The notes: a model not told the origin generated them from the letters alone. 64,000 nt of DNA from an uncultured Clostridia bacterium (GCA_937892115.1 CALAUI010000007.1:39591-103590), one strand, 5' to 3'. Shown: positions 1 to 8,684, counted from the stretch's first letter. A program made the numbers and translations.

Positions 1-1
1 T

Positions 2-2797
2 GCAAAGGTAGGCACCGTAACGGTTACCGAGAGCGAGCACGGCAGAGTAATGCCCTCCAAGTCCCTTGTTTCCTCCGGCGAGAAGGTCACCCTTCGCGCC
101 ATGCCGGATGATGGCTATGAGCTTGATACGCTCACCGTTACTCCCGTTTCTCTTGAAGCAGACGGCAAGAGCTTCATCATGCCGGAAGAGGATGTAACCG
201 TTACCTGTACCTTCAAGGAGAAAACATGTACCGTAACATGGAACGTTGACGGTGAAACCGACGAAGAAGAAGTAATATTCGGCAATGAAATCATAAAACC
301 CGAAAATCCGAATAAAGATGGATTTATCTTCAAGGGCTGGACTCCCGATATTCCCGAGTATATGCCGGATGCGGATCTGGAATTCTTTGCGGTGTTTGAG
401 CCCATCACCTACACGGCAAAATTCATAGCCGACGGCACGGAAATCGGAAGTGTCGAGTACAATCTCAGCATGGTTAAACCTGAAGAGCCCGCCGTACCCG
501 AAAAAACCGGTTACACCGGCAAATGGGAGGAATACACTCTCACGGCAGGCGGAATTACCGTTGAGGCGGAATATACGCCCATTGAATACACGGCAAGATT
601 TATTGCAGACGGCGAACTTGTTAAAAATGTTGCCTACACAATTGAAACGTTGTCGATTGAAGAGCCCACCGTACCCGAAAAATCCGGTTATACCGGCGCA
701 TGGAGTGAATATTCTCTTACGGTTGGCGGAATAACGGTAAAGGCAGTTTATACTTCCTCGGTACATGAGCACACATTCTCCGCAAAACACAGCTTCAACG
801 AAGCCGCGCACTGGTTTGCTTCAACCTGCGGACATGATGTGGCATCCTGCCTTGAGCCGCACACCTTTGATGCAGGAACTATTGAAGGCAATGTTATAAG
901 ATACTCCTGCACCAAATGTGATTATGTAGAGACTGTGGTTATGTCGGAAGATTACTCCGATAATCTGGCGACAATCATCAGCGATGCAAAAGATGCTATT
1001 GATCTGGCTGCCGCGGGCGGAGATGATGCAGTTCTGGAATATGCCGATGAGGCAAAGAACGCAATAGAAAAGCTTACTTTGGGCTCCGAGGTCACAAAGA
1101 AACTTGCCGAGGTAATCAGCACTATCAACAAGATGAAGACAGAGGCGGCTATTGCCGATGCTTTGGATACACTTGATAATGCTGCCGCATCAACAAGTAA
1201 GGGCCAGAGCATAGTTCGTATGGCAAAGCTGCTGGTCAGTGAAGCCAAGAGCCCCGAAGAGGTTAATGCCATTCTTGCAGATGCGCTGACAAAGCTTGAA
1301 GCGGAAGAATCCGCCGCTGCGGATGTTGCCGAGGCAAAAACGGCAGCAAAGGACGCCATTGCCGAAATGGCAGGCGAAAAGCAATCCGACGAAATGAAGA
1401 GCATCATTACCGATGTTGAGTCGGTTATTGATGCGGCTCAGACAGCCGAGCAGGTTGCTGCGGCACTTGAACTCGGAGAAGCCGCCGTTCAGACACAGCT
1501 TGATAAGGAAGCGGCAGAAGCTTCTCTTGAAGAGGCAAAGGCTTCACTTACCGAGGCACAGACAGCTCTCACGGAAGCAAAGAATGCGCTGAAAGAAAAG
1601 ACCGAAGCTCTTGATGCTGCAGAAGAAAAACTCAAAGAAGTAAATGATGCTCTTGAGCAGGCAAAGAAAGATCTTGACGCCAAGGATGAAGCAATCAGAA
1701 CTGCGGAAGAAAACCTTGCAGCTGCTCAGGATGAACTCGAAAAAACAAAGAGCGAGCTTGAAGAGAAAGCCGAAGCTCTCAACGAAGCAAAATTAAATCT
1801 TTTGGCGGCAAATACGGCTCTTGAAAAAGCAAACAATCAGGTGGAAACTCTTACCGCTGACCTTAAAGAGGTTAATGACGAGCTTACCGAAACCAAGAGT
1901 GCACTCGGTACGGCAGAGGGTCAGATAGAAACCCTCACAGAAGAACTCAGGTCGGCAAATAGTGAGCTGACCAAAACCAAGGGCGAGCTCGACGCGGCAA
2001 ATGAGCAGGTGAAAACTCTCACAGCCGACCTCAATGAGGCAAACGATGAACTGACCGAAACCAAGACCGCTCTGGATAAAGCGGAAACCGATCTTGAAAC
2101 GGCGGCAAACGAAAAGGCGGTCCTTGAATCTCAGCTTGCGGATAAAGAAACCGAGCTTGAAAACCTCAGAAAATCCGGCGAAGCAAAGGATGAGGAAATC
2201 TCGGCACTTGAGGGTGAAATAGTCGAACTTGAAAAGGCAATTGAAACCAAGGACGGCGAAATCACCGCAAAGACCGGTGAAATTGCCGCACTTAACAAGA
2301 GTGTTGACGAGCTTGAAAAGGCCGTTGAAGACAAGAACAGGGAACTCGCCGAAAAGTCCGATGCGGTTGCAGAGCTTGAAAACAGCGTTTCCGAGCTTGA
2401 AAATACGGTCAAGGAAAAGAAAGAAGAGATTGCCGAGAAAGAAAAAACAATCGGTGATCTTGAAAAGAGTATTTCAAATCTTGAAGCTTCCGTTCAGGCA
2501 AAGGAAACCGAGGTCGCCGAAAAGGCCAAGGAAATAAAGAGCCTGGAGAACAACATCAAAAATCTTGAAACCGAAGTTACCGAAGCTCAGAAGGAAATCG
2601 CCGGTAAGAACTCACAGATAGAAGAACTCACCGAACAGCTCGAAGAGGCAAAGGCCGAAATTGAAGAGCTTAAGGGCGGGCCAAGCGGCCATGATGATAC
2701 TTGTCCCAAGTGCGGAAAAGTTCATAAGGATGATTTCTGGGGCAAAATCGTCTGCTTCTTCAACAGAATATTCAATTTCTTCAGAGACCTTTTCTGA
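2..2797 (+). CDS. Large repeat/coiled-coil surface protein (5' end missing)
   Basis: The reading frame is open from base 2, so the N-terminus lies outside the window; at least 931 residues are present. The first part holds bacterial-Ig-like/Listeria-Bacteroides (InlB B, Flg_new) repeats, seen as recurring GYTGxW, GGITV and YTAxFIADG blocks. A Cys/His-containing linker (EHTF, STCGHD, SCTKCDY) follows. From about base 1490 to 2670 there is an almost uninterrupted, Ala/Glu/Lys-rich heptad coiled coil with an internal duplication (QVxTLTADLxExNDELTETK occurs twice). The tail is CPKCGKVH, then an aromatic helix ending FFRDLF and the stop. These domains are typical of secreted cell-surface or adhesion proteins of gut Clostridia. 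The exact role is unknown, and a structural stalk or adhesin is inferred. A hairpin follows the gene. Confidence 0.85.
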   Translation, partial: AKVGTVTVTESEHGRVMPSKSLVSSGEKVTLRAMPDDGYELDTLTVTPVSLEADGKSFIMPEEDVTVTCTFKEKTCTVTWNVDGETDEEEVIFGNEIIKPENPNKDGFIFKGWTPDIPEYMPDADLEFFAVFEPITYTAKFIADGTEIGSVEYNLSMVKPEEPAVPEKTGYTGKWEEYTLTAGGITVEAEYTPIEYTARFIADGELVKNVAYTIETLSIEEPTVPEKSGYTGAWSEYSLTVGGITVKAVYTSSVHEHTFSAKHSFNEAAHWFASTCGHDVASCLEPHTFDAGTIEGNVIRYSCTKCDYVETVVMSEDYSDNLATIISDAKDAIDLAAAGGDDAVLEYADEAKNAIEKLTLGSEVTKKLAEVISTINKMKTEAAIADALDTLDNAAASTSKGQSIVRMAKLLVSEAKSPEEVNAILADALTKLEAEESAAADVAEAKTAAKDAIAEMAGEKQSDEMKSIITDVESVIDAAQTAEQVAAALELGEAAVQTQLDKEAAEASLEEAKASLTEAQTALTEAKNALKEKTEALDAAEEKLKEVNDALEQAKKDLDAKDEAIRTAEENLAAAQDELEKTKSELEEKAEALNEAKLNLLAANTALEKANNQVETLTADLKEVNDELTETKSALGTAEGQIETLTEELRSANSELTKTKGELDAANEQVKTLTADLNEANDELTETKTALDKAETDLETAANEKAVLESQLADKETELENLRKSGEAKDEEISALEGEIVELEKAIETKDGEITAKTGEIAALNKSVDELEKAVEDKNRELAEKSDAVAELENSVSELENTVKEKKEEIAEKEKTIGDLEKSISNLEASVQAKETEVAEKAKEIKSLENNIKNLETEVTEAQKEIAGKNSQIEELTEQLEEAKAEIEELKGGPSGHDDTCPKCGKVHKDDFWGKIVCFFNRIFNFFRDLF

Positions 2798-2828
2798 AAA
2801 ATCTTCTGATAGCCCCATAATAACTTAT

Positions 2829-2856
2829 GCCCCGCCCGTCAATCGACGAGCGGGGC
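2829..2856. terminator. Hairpin terminator between convergent genes
   Basis: A GCCCCGC/GCGGGGC stem continues through CGTC/GACG with one C-A mismatch and an AATC loop. It lies between the ends of the surface-protein gene (plus) and the DUF3798 gene (minus). The flanks are only weakly T-rich, so bidirectional termination is inferred. Confidence 0.6.
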
Positions 2857-2897
2857 TTAACTTCATATAAACAGGAATATTTATTGATTAAATATCG

Positions 2898-4064
2898 TCA
2901 GATTTTTTCAAATCCCTCTGTATAACACATATATACGTTGTACTTCTGAGGATATTTTTCAACGGTGAATTTTTTGCTGCCTGCTGACTCAATAAGTCTC
3001 ATAGGTACTCTGTCACTGTAATATACGTCTGTGGTTTTGTCGGTAAGCATATCAAATACGATATTCAGCGAGCCCTCAAGCATGGTTGAGGCAAGAGGAA
3101 AGCTATAAACGCTGAATCTGCCCTTTGAGTCTGCATTTGCTTTGATTGCTTCTTTAAGGGAAGCAACGAATTTGCCGGTGTCGGTAATATCATTGGGTTT
3201 TGCTATGTTATAAATTTCGTTGATTCCGCTGTATGCAGTGGGGAATGAGGGGCTGATATAAATATATCCGTTTTTGTCGGCTATGTCGACAAGAGTTGAT
3301 TGAACGGAGCTGTCGGTTGAGAAAAGAACCACATTATCGGTACTGATTTCTCCGTTTGATTCAGCACTGCAATGCTTTGAAACGGCTTCTCTTACATATA
3401 AGCGTGCGGCTTCAATACCGCCGGTATTATTGGTGTCGTATGAGCTGTCGTAAATGAATTTGATTCCGTTTTCTTTGCATTTCTTTGTCAGCTCGGATTT
3501 TAACAGGGCATAAATCGGATTGCTGCTCATGTGAGCGTCAAAGGAAAAGCAGAGGAAATATTCGGCGTTTCTATCCTTGGCAGCGGCAACGATTTCATCT
3601 GCGTATTTGCCCCAGTCGGCCGTAATGACAAGATTTGCCTTTTCTTCAACGGATGTGAAATTTCTCTCCGGCTCAATGGCAACTGTGATGATGTTTTTAT
3701 TCCGTTCCTTTGCGGCGGAAATCGCATTGGCGGTGAATTGAGTGGCACCGGCATAGATTATAGCGCCTACATCATTCTGAGCGGCAACCTCGGCAGAAAG
3801 AGTTATTATCTCCGGGTCGCCTGCAACAAGCACACGGCTGTCGGCATATTCCTTAACGATTACTTTGTCGGGGTGTTTTTCGGAAAGCTTTTTTGCTGCG
3901 TAGTAGAATTCCGGATTCTGTTCCTCCGGTGCAACCATTATGGCAACCTTTTTGTCGGGAATTTCCACTTTTTCATTTGAAACGGTGACCTTTTCGGATT
4001 TTCCGCAGGATGCAAGAGCGAAAACCAGCATAACAATAAATAGTACCGAAATAATCTTTTTCAT
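2898..4064 (-). CDS. DUF3798-type substrate-binding lipoprotein
   Basis: The product has 388 residues. It starts with a short Lys-rich signal peptide and the lipobox ALASC, so it should be cleaved and lipid-anchored on the outer face of the membrane. The mature part, with KVAIMVAPEEQNPEFYYAAK near the start and an alternating beta/alpha pattern, matches the DUF3798 family. That family resembles periplasmic-binding/BMP-type sugar or nucleoside receptors. No permease or ATPase genes adjoin it, so the ligand and partner transporter are unknown. AGAGGG precedes the ATG, and a TTGACT-17-TATTAT promoter lies just upstream. Confidence 0.8.
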   Translation of the reverse strand: MKKIISVLFIVMLVFALASCGKSEKVTVSNEKVEIPDKKVAIMVAPEEQNPEFYYAAKKLSEKHPDKVIVKEYADSRVLVAGDPEIITLSAEVAAQNDVGAIIYAGATQFTANAISAAKERNKNIITVAIEPERNFTSVEEKANLVITADWGKYADEIVAAAKDRNAEYFLCFSFDAHMSSNPIYALLKSELTKKCKENGIKFIYDSSYDTNNTGGIEAARLYVREAVSKHCSAESNGEISTDNVVLFSTDSSVQSTLVDIADKNGYIYISPSFPTAYSGINEIYNIAKPNDITDTGKFVASLKEAIKANADSKGRFSVYSFPLASTMLEGSLNIVFDMLTDKTTDVYYSDRVPMRLIESAGSKKFTVEKYPQKYNVYMCYTEGFEKI

Positions 4065-4100
4065 TTATATGACCCTCTTTTATAATGTGCATATAGTAAC

Positions 4101-4129
4101 ATAATACTACAAATCACAGTTACAGTCAA
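4101..4129 (-). promoter_or_regulatory. Sigma-A-type promoter of the DUF3798 lipoprotein gene
   Basis: Read on the minus strand, TTGACT (4129-4124) is followed by a 17-nt spacer and TATTAT (4106-4101). The -10 lies about 37 nt upstream of the ATG at 4064. Spacing and both hexamers fit a housekeeping promoter. Confidence 0.55.
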
Positions 4130-4489
4130 ACAACATCGGTAAAGAACCGGGGGACTATTACAATACAAGCAAACGCTTACGGTTTTTTCTGAAATAATGC
4201 ACTTGCCTGATAAAGTAAAATAAGTATTCATTACGGGTAAATTTTTCCTCATAACCGAATAATCTCTTATGCCCCGTATGTTACCCGACAGACGGGACTT
4301 CGCTCTCTTTCAGAGCGGAACCCTTGTATCGTATCCTGACAGATTCAGAGATAAAAGCTCTTCAGGAGAGCAAAAACGGATGTTGAATGAAATGCGAGAA
4401 CTGAGAAGGAAAAGAAATGAAGAAAAGAAACAAAATGAAGAAAACGGTTGAAGTCAGCATTTCATAAACAGTACCGTAAACAAATAATA
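4130..4489. other. Intergenic stretch with small hairpins and a doubtful 60-codon frame
   Basis: No convincing gene is seen. A plus-strand open frame at 4269-4451 begins at an ATG with no ribosome site and encodes a basic, Arg/Glu/Lys-rich peptide ending EEKKQNEENG. It could be a decayed remnant or a chance frame. Near 4270-4320 there are short inverted repeats (CCCGT...ACGGG and CGCTCT/AGAGCG) that could form RNA hairpins. Confidence 0.3.
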
Positions 4490-4527
4490 AAAAAGCAGTT
4501 CTTTATTTCGGTAAAGAACTGCTTTTT
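4490..4527. terminator. Strong bidirectional hairpin terminator (copy A)
   Basis: AAAAAGCAGTTCTTTA and its exact reverse complement flank a TTTCGG loop. The A-run/T-run edges allow termination on either strand. It follows the MORN-repeat gene on the minus strand. Confidence 0.85.
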
Positions 4528-4557
4528 GTCGGTTATATTATGAAATCATGTCTTCCC
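4490..4557. repeat. 68-bp perfect direct repeat, copy A (gene tail plus terminator)
   Basis: Bases 4490-4557 are identical to 6222-6289. The repeat covers the last codons (EDMIS and stop) of the minus-strand gene here and a 16-bp perfect hairpin terminator. The same codons, in the same frame, end the otherwise unrelated ABC permease gene at copy B. Confidence 0.95.
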
Positions 4558-4969
4558 ACATATAATAGTTGCATTTACTTCCATACTTATCTACCTTCCC
4601 AAATTCCGACGGCTCGATAATAAACGGATAACCGAGACCGCTGCATCTTATTTTCGGCTTCCCTTCATAAATAACGGTTCCGTTTTCGTCACAGAATATT
4701 CCTTCTCTGGGGAAATTAGGACCATATCCTCTATTCAGGGAGTAATCACCCCGGAATCTGATATTCCCGTTCGGATAGTATTCCGTCCCGGAAATGAGCC
4801 CTTTTATGTAAAATTTTCCTTCTCTGTGTTTGTTTCCGTTATCATAGTATTCGATTCCGTTGCCATAGGGCTTTCCGTTGACAGTTTCTCCCTCATAAAC
4901 AAGGACACCGTCATCTGAGTAGATTTTTTTGATTTCGGTTTTCTTTTCTTTTCCCATATGAATATTCAT
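4538..4969 (-). CDS. MORN-repeat (YwqK-like) protein
   Basis: The product has 143 residues. It contains MORN_2-type repeats of the YwqK family, seen as YEGETVNGKPYGNGIEYYDN, then GNKHREGKFYIKGLISG and EYYPNGNIRFRGDY. YwqK-like proteins form beta-hairpin sheets and in some Bacilli are annotated as immunity or antitoxin partners. No toxin gene is next to it, so such a role is not supported here. The C-terminal half (from about FPREGIFCDENG) is unrelated to known repeats. Its last five residues and stop lie in the 68-bp duplication shared with the ABC permease gene at 6270, so the 3' end may have been created by recombination. Confidence 0.7.
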   Translation of the reverse strand: MNIHMGKEKKTEIKKIYSDDGVLVYEGETVNGKPYGNGIEYYDNGNKHREGKFYIKGLISGTEYYPNGNIRFRGDYSLNRGYGPNFPREGIFCDENGTVIYEGKPKIRCSGLGYPFIIEPSEFGKVDKYGSKCNYYMWEDMIS

Positions 4970-5134
4970 CCTGTCTCATTTATTCTTTATGTGTATTGCG
5001 ATTCACATCTCTGTGGATAGATTATAATACCAAAATAAGCAGATCAGGTCGCTTTTGAAGTGACATTTTTGTTTTTCTTTTTTTGAGAGGGGAAAGCGTC
5101 GTTCCCGCGGCCGCCCGTCCTTCATCTTTAATTA

Positions 5135-5246
5135 GGGCTTTATTTGCTGAAACTGATTTGCTTTATTCTGAAATGCTCAAATTTTAGGGTTGCAGGACCC
5201 GGTAAACCGTATTTGCATTTGCCAATCAATATGTCAGCAAAAGCCC
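5135..5246. other. Possible long-range RNA stem in the 4970-5313 gap
   Basis: GGGCTT (5135-5140) plus TTGCTGA (5144-5150) can pair with TCAGCAAAAGCCC (5234-5246), leaving only a 3-nt bulge and enclosing about 83 nt. It ends just before the promoter of the metallo-hydrolase gene. The rest of the 344-base gap shows nothing else clear. The strand and any function are unknown. Confidence 0.25.
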
Positions 5247-5254
5247 GGGAATCA

Positions 5255-5283
5255 TTGACTGAAATGAAATAAAAGATTACAAT
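5255..5283 (+). promoter_or_regulatory. Sigma-A-type promoter of the metallo-hydrolase gene
   Basis: TTGACT (5255-5260), a 17-nt spacer and TACAAT (5278-5283). The -10 is 30 nt upstream of the chosen ATG, with the GAGGAG ribosome site between them. Confidence 0.55.
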
Positions 5284-5313
5284 GAAAGTATCACAAGAAA
5301 GCGAGGAGTGACT

Positions 5314-6168
5314 ATGATATTTTTAGGCACAGGCGCCGCCGAGATGATTCCGGACCCGTTCTGCAGCTGTGACGTATGCAGCTATGCAAGAAAGCATCCC
5401 GAAGAACAGCGTGTACGTTCTTCGTTTATGATTGATGACAATACTCTTATTGATATCGGGCCGGACGTATTTGCTTCTTCAATGAAATTCGGGGTGAATC
5501 TCAATTCTCTTAAAAACATTCTCATCACTCATACACATGAAGATCACTTCTGTATTGACAATCTGGATGTAATCAGCTGCAACATACCGAAACCGAAGGA
5601 TATGTTTACCGTCCATCTTTCACCCGAAGGATATGAGTTTGTTACGTCAATGACAAAAGTCATGAAGGAAATAAATCAGAATCCGATGAGCTGTGTTGAC
5701 AAAGGATTTTATAATTACGAGGTACACAAACCCTTTGAAGAATTCAGAATGGACAGCAAAACCGTGTTTCCGGTCGTGGGATTTCATACCGGAAGAGGAG
5801 AAAACGAGAAGTCCTTCAATTACAGAATCAAAGACGAAAAGGGAACGCTTCTTTATGCACTTGATACCGGCGTATATCCCGAAGAAACAATCGAGGCGTT
5901 ATCGGGTGTTCCCGTTGATATCCTTATTATGGATGCAACATTCGGCTCACACAGAATGGATTCCGGCTGCACACATCTTGACGCATATACGTTTGTTTCA
6001 CAGCTTGAAAGACTTGTAAAAGCCGGAACGGTAACTTCAAAAACCCGAATATACGCTTCTCATATCAATCACTATAACCGATGGAAGCATAATGAATACG
6101 AAAAATTCCTGAAAGACAGCTGTCCCGGTCTGAACATCACCGTTGCAAGGGACGGAATGGTAATCTGA
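5314..6168 (+). CDS. PhnP-like MBL-fold metallo-hydrolase
   Basis: The product has 284 residues. The start MIFLGTGAAEMIPDPFCSC, then a CxxC-type Cys pair (CSCDVC), matches PhnP-like members of the metallo-beta-lactamase fold. PhnP enzymes are cyclic phosphodiesterases that bind two metals plus a structural zinc. The metal motif HTHEDH is present, followed by a distal Asp (LDTGVYP) and a late His (YASHINHYN). ATG 5314 is preferred over GTG 5308 because the GAGGAG ribosome site overlaps the latter. No phosphonate genes are nearby, so the substrate is unknown; a general phosphodiesterase role is inferred. The gene has its own promoter and ends before the copy-B terminator. Confidence 0.8.
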   Translation: MIFLGTGAAEMIPDPFCSCDVCSYARKHPEEQRVRSSFMIDDNTLIDIGPDVFASSMKFGVNLNSLKNILITHTHEDHFCIDNLDVISCNIPKPKDMFTVHLSPEGYEFVTSMTKVMKEINQNPMSCVDKGFYNYEVHKPFEEFRMDSKTVFPVVGFHTGRGENEKSFNYRIKDEKGTLLYALDTGVYPEETIEALSGVPVDILIMDATFGSHRMDSGCTHLDAYTFVSQLERLVKAGTVTSKTRIYASHINHYNRWKHNEYEKFLKDSCPGLNITVARDGMVI

Positions 6169-6221
6169 TTTTTCAGCCGCCACGATAGAATCATCGGACA
6201 TTATTTGTATCATAAAAAAAT

Positions 6222-6259
6222 AAAAAGCAGTTCTTTATTTCGGTAAAGAACTGCTTTTT
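6222..6259. terminator. Strong bidirectional hairpin terminator (copy B)
   Basis: It has the same 16-bp perfect stem and TTTCGG loop as copy A. It sits between convergent genes ending at 6168 (plus) and 6270 (minus), so it can serve both. Confidence 0.85.
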
Positions 6260-6289
6260 GTCGGTTATATTATGAAATCATGTCTTCCC
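6222..6289. repeat. 68-bp perfect direct repeat, copy B (gene tail plus terminator)
   Basis: Identical to 4490-4557. It covers the last codons (EDMIS and stop) of the ABC permease gene and the hairpin terminator shared by that gene and the convergent metallo-hydrolase gene. Confidence 0.95.
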
Positions 6290-7043
6290 TTTTTTCATAT
6301 CTTGCCGACGTAAACAGGTAAGAAACGATATAGGTAAGACCGGCAACGCAGGGAGAAACGGTATTTACAAACTTTGCGGTGACATTGTGCCTGTCAAACC
6401 ATTGCATGACGGTAATGAGATTAAAATGCTCATCAAACACTTTCAGGTCGCCGAAAAAGATGAAACCCATAAATGCAAGACCTATCACCATAATGATTGC
6501 TGTCTTTATAAGCGTGGCTTTTTCAACACCCTTGAGGATGTAAAACGGAAGCTCAAGTGCAAAAATAAATACAATAATACAAATGAACGGAACTGAAATT
6601 TTGTACATCATTTCGCTGATAACTTTGGTGTAGGAAAAACGGATATTTACAAAATGAATCAGAAGGAAAAGCAAAAATGATGCAAGCACAAACGCACCGA
6701 CAAAGATATATTTTGACGTCACGTAACTTCTCTTTTTTACGGGCATGGCAGAAATATAGCTCTTTATCTTGTTCCTTTCATCAAAGCCCATCACATTCCG
6801 GCTGAGCCAATTTGCAAAAAAGACTGATAACGTCAATACTAAGAATTCAACCAAAGGAAAAAATGAAAGATCCAGGAAGTTTGCTTTTTCTCCTTTATCA
6901 TCAATTGACATCGCGATATCAATTGTCGCCTCACCGTTAAGAATTACTCTGAGAATGATAAACAGCACAGTTCCGAGTGCGAGGAAGAGACAAAGGCGTT
7001 TACCTTTTATTGCAATAAAATCTTTATAAAGAAGTCCGAGCAT
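6270..7043 (-). CDS. ABC-2 type transporter permease (second permease)
   Basis: The product has 257 residues and about six hydrophobic segments, including a double Phe/Leu-rich N-terminal helix. It starts MLGLLYKDFIAIKGK, the usual opening of ABC-2 permeases of the YtrB/EcsB/bacitracin-exporter kind, in which a KDF motif leads into the first helix. Its start overlaps the stop of the upstream permease by one base (TGATG), so translation is coupled. With its neighbours it forms the membrane part of an exporter whose substrate cannot be read from sequence. The last codons lie in the 68-bp duplication. Confidence 0.75.
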   Translation of the reverse strand: MLGLLYKDFIAIKGKRLCLFLALGTVLFIILRVILNGEATIDIAMSIDDKGEKANFLDLSFFPLVEFLVLTLSVFFANWLSRNVMGFDERNKIKSYISAMPVKKRSYVTSKYIFVGAFVLASFLLFLLIHFVNIRFSYTKVISEMMYKISVPFICIIVFIFALELPFYILKGVEKATLIKTAIIMVIGLAFMGFIFFGDLKVFDEHFNLITVMQWFDRHNVTAKFVNTVSPCVAGLTYIVSYLFTSARYEKREDMIS

Positions 7044-7813
7044 CAGATAACACCCCTCTTTCTGTTAACCACAAGCATAGAAGCGGTATATGAAATTATG
7101 CAACCGCCAAGGGCGATGATAAGCAGAATCCACGATTTTTCTTTGATGAAATCAAATACATTCCAGATAAAGGAAATATCCTGACTGCCCGCTGATATTC
7201 CGCGAATAATCTGCTTTACCGTTTTCAGATTTGTAAGCACAGCCGCGGCTATAAGAGTCAGAAGTGAAAACAACTGAGCATAGGACGTTTTACCGCTGTC
7301 GAGTACAAAGCAATAAAAAATAACGCAAACGCTGTAAAGGAGCATAATTGAAACGCAGGAAAATATAATATTCAGAAAAACGCCGAAGGTAATGATATCG
7401 GATATCCGTGAAAGCACAAATGCAATGACCGTATCAATCAGAGCGCTCAGGAAATAAAGAGCAATTACGGTAAAGTACCTTGCAAGAACGCGTTTTTTCA
7501 GCGACACGGGCAGCGAAGCCGAAACCTTGCAGAAGCCGGCTTTTTCGTCCATATCGCAGACCATTGCCATATCGCCGACTGCCGCAATCGGCACAAGCAT
7601 AAAGAATGCAAGAGCCGTAACAGCGAGATTTTCAACATCAATAGCCGTTATATTGTCGTCTTTGAGCATATCCTTTCCCGCCCGGGCAACATTGCCGAAG
7701 CGGGCACTCAGAACAAACATAACCGAAAGAGCAAGCACACCCACAATAACAAAGCAGAGAATGACGAGGCGTTTTTTAAGGCAGAATAAATCTTTGATTA
7801 CAAGACCTTTCAT
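7043..7813 (-). CDS. ABC-2 type transporter permease (first permease)
   Basis: The product has 256 residues and six likely membrane spans, with an MKGLVIKDLFCLKK start typical of ABC-2 permeases in YtrA-controlled exporters. ATG 7813 is preferred over an in-frame ATG at 7837. It follows the ATPase stop by four bases and has AGGAAGGGG directly before it inside the ATPase tail. It probably pairs with the following permease as a heterodimer under the single ATPase. In related operons the substrates are cell-wall-active peptides or unknown compounds. Confidence 0.75.
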   Translation of the reverse strand: MKGLVIKDLFCLKKRLVILCFVIVGVLALSVMFVLSARFGNVARAGKDMLKDDNITAIDVENLAVTALAFFMLVPIAAVGDMAMVCDMDEKAGFCKVSASLPVSLKKRVLARYFTVIALYFLSALIDTVIAFVLSRISDIITFGVFLNIIFSCVSIMLLYSVCVIFYCFVLDSGKTSYAQLFSLLTLIAAAVLTNLKTVKQIIRGISAGSQDISFIWNVFDFIKEKSWILLIIALGGCIISYTASMLVVNRKRGVI

Positions 7814-7817
7814 ACCC

Positions 7818-8684
7818 TCACCCCTTCCTGCTGACATAGTGAATCGTTATCTGCTCAAGCTGAGCCGGTTCAATAACCATATCGGGGTAAAGCTTTTGTG
7901 CGGCGTGACGGTCGTTGACAAGCACCTCAACGCCGTAAGGGCCGATATCTGTATTGACGATAATTGACTTGCTGATTGTTTCAAGCTCATCCTTTTTACA
8001 TTTGAGTATGGCGTGACTGTCAAGAATTTCGTCCTTATTGCCTGCAAGAATTATTTTGCCGCCGTTGATGAAGACAACCTCATCGGCTAATTTTTCAATA
8101 TCGGTGGTAATGTGTGAGGAAAGCAGGATCGAGTGATTTTCTTCTACAACAAACTCACGGAAGATGTCAATCATTTCATTTCTGACTACGGGGTCAAGAC
8201 CGCTTGTCGGCTCATCCATCACAAGAAGCTTTGCATTGTGTGAAAGAGCGACTGCAATCTGAAGCTTCATCCTCATACCTCTTGAAAAAGAGCCGCACGG
8301 CTTCTTTGAGGGAAGTGAAAATCTTTTAAGATAGTCAAAGAATACTTTTTCGTCCCAGTTTTTATAGATATTCTTCATCATGATGTTGATGTCACGGCCT
8401 GTCATAAATTCGTGAAAGCCCATTTCATCAAAGACAACGCCGATATCCTCACGGAGCCGCGCACTGCCCGAGTCAATGCTTTCGCCGAAAAGACGGATTT
8501 CACCCGAATTGCGTTTAACTATATCGAGAATCAGATTGATTGTGGTTGTTTTACCTGCACCGTTCTGACCGATAAAGCCGCAGACTGAGCCCTCGGGCAC
8601 GGAAAAGGTAACGTTATCAAGCTTGAAATCGCCGTAATCCTTTGTTACGTTTTCAAGCTCTATTACATATTTATTATCGTTCAT
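7818..8684 (-). CDS. ABC transporter ATP-binding protein
   Basis: The product has 288 residues and all ATPase motifs in order: Walker A GQNGAGKTTT, the signature SFSRGMRMKL (an S-rather-than-LSGG variant common in this family), Walker B LLVMDEPTSGLDP, and the switch His in LLSSHI. It has an N-terminal nucleotide-binding domain and a short C-terminal extension. It powers export through the two ABC-2 permeases encoded next. Its ATG overlaps the stop of the GntR gene in an ATGA, so regulator and transporter are translated together. Confidence 0.9.
   Translation of the reverse strand: MNDNKYVIELENVTKDYGDFKLDNVTFSVPEGSVCGFIGQNGAGKTTTINLILDIVKRNSGEIRLFGESIDSGSARLREDIGVVFDEMGFHEFMTGRDINIMMKNIYKNWDEKVFFDYLKRFSLPSKKPCGSFSRGMRMKLQIAVALSHNAKLLVMDEPTSGLDPVVRNEMIDIFREFVVEENHSILLSSHITTDIEKLADEVVFINGGKIILAGNKDEILDSHAILKCKKDELETISKSIIVNTDIGPYGVEVLVNDRHAAQKLYPDMVIEPAQLEQITIHYVSRKG

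Noticed and set aside
952..2537. Long open frames opposite or out of phase with the coiled-coil region
   Set aside because: They arise from the biased Glu/Lys/Ala codons of the real gene; no ribosome sites or domains.
4269..4451. 60-codon frame as a real gene
   Set aside because: No ribosome site, unusual composition and no recognisable domain; described only as part of the intergenic stretch.
4538..4969. YwqK-like antitoxin of a toxin-antitoxin pair
   Set aside because: No toxin gene lies on either side; only the MORN-repeat fold is supported.
5012..5020. DnaA-box-like TGTGGATAG
   Set aside because: A single near match without a cluster is expected by chance.
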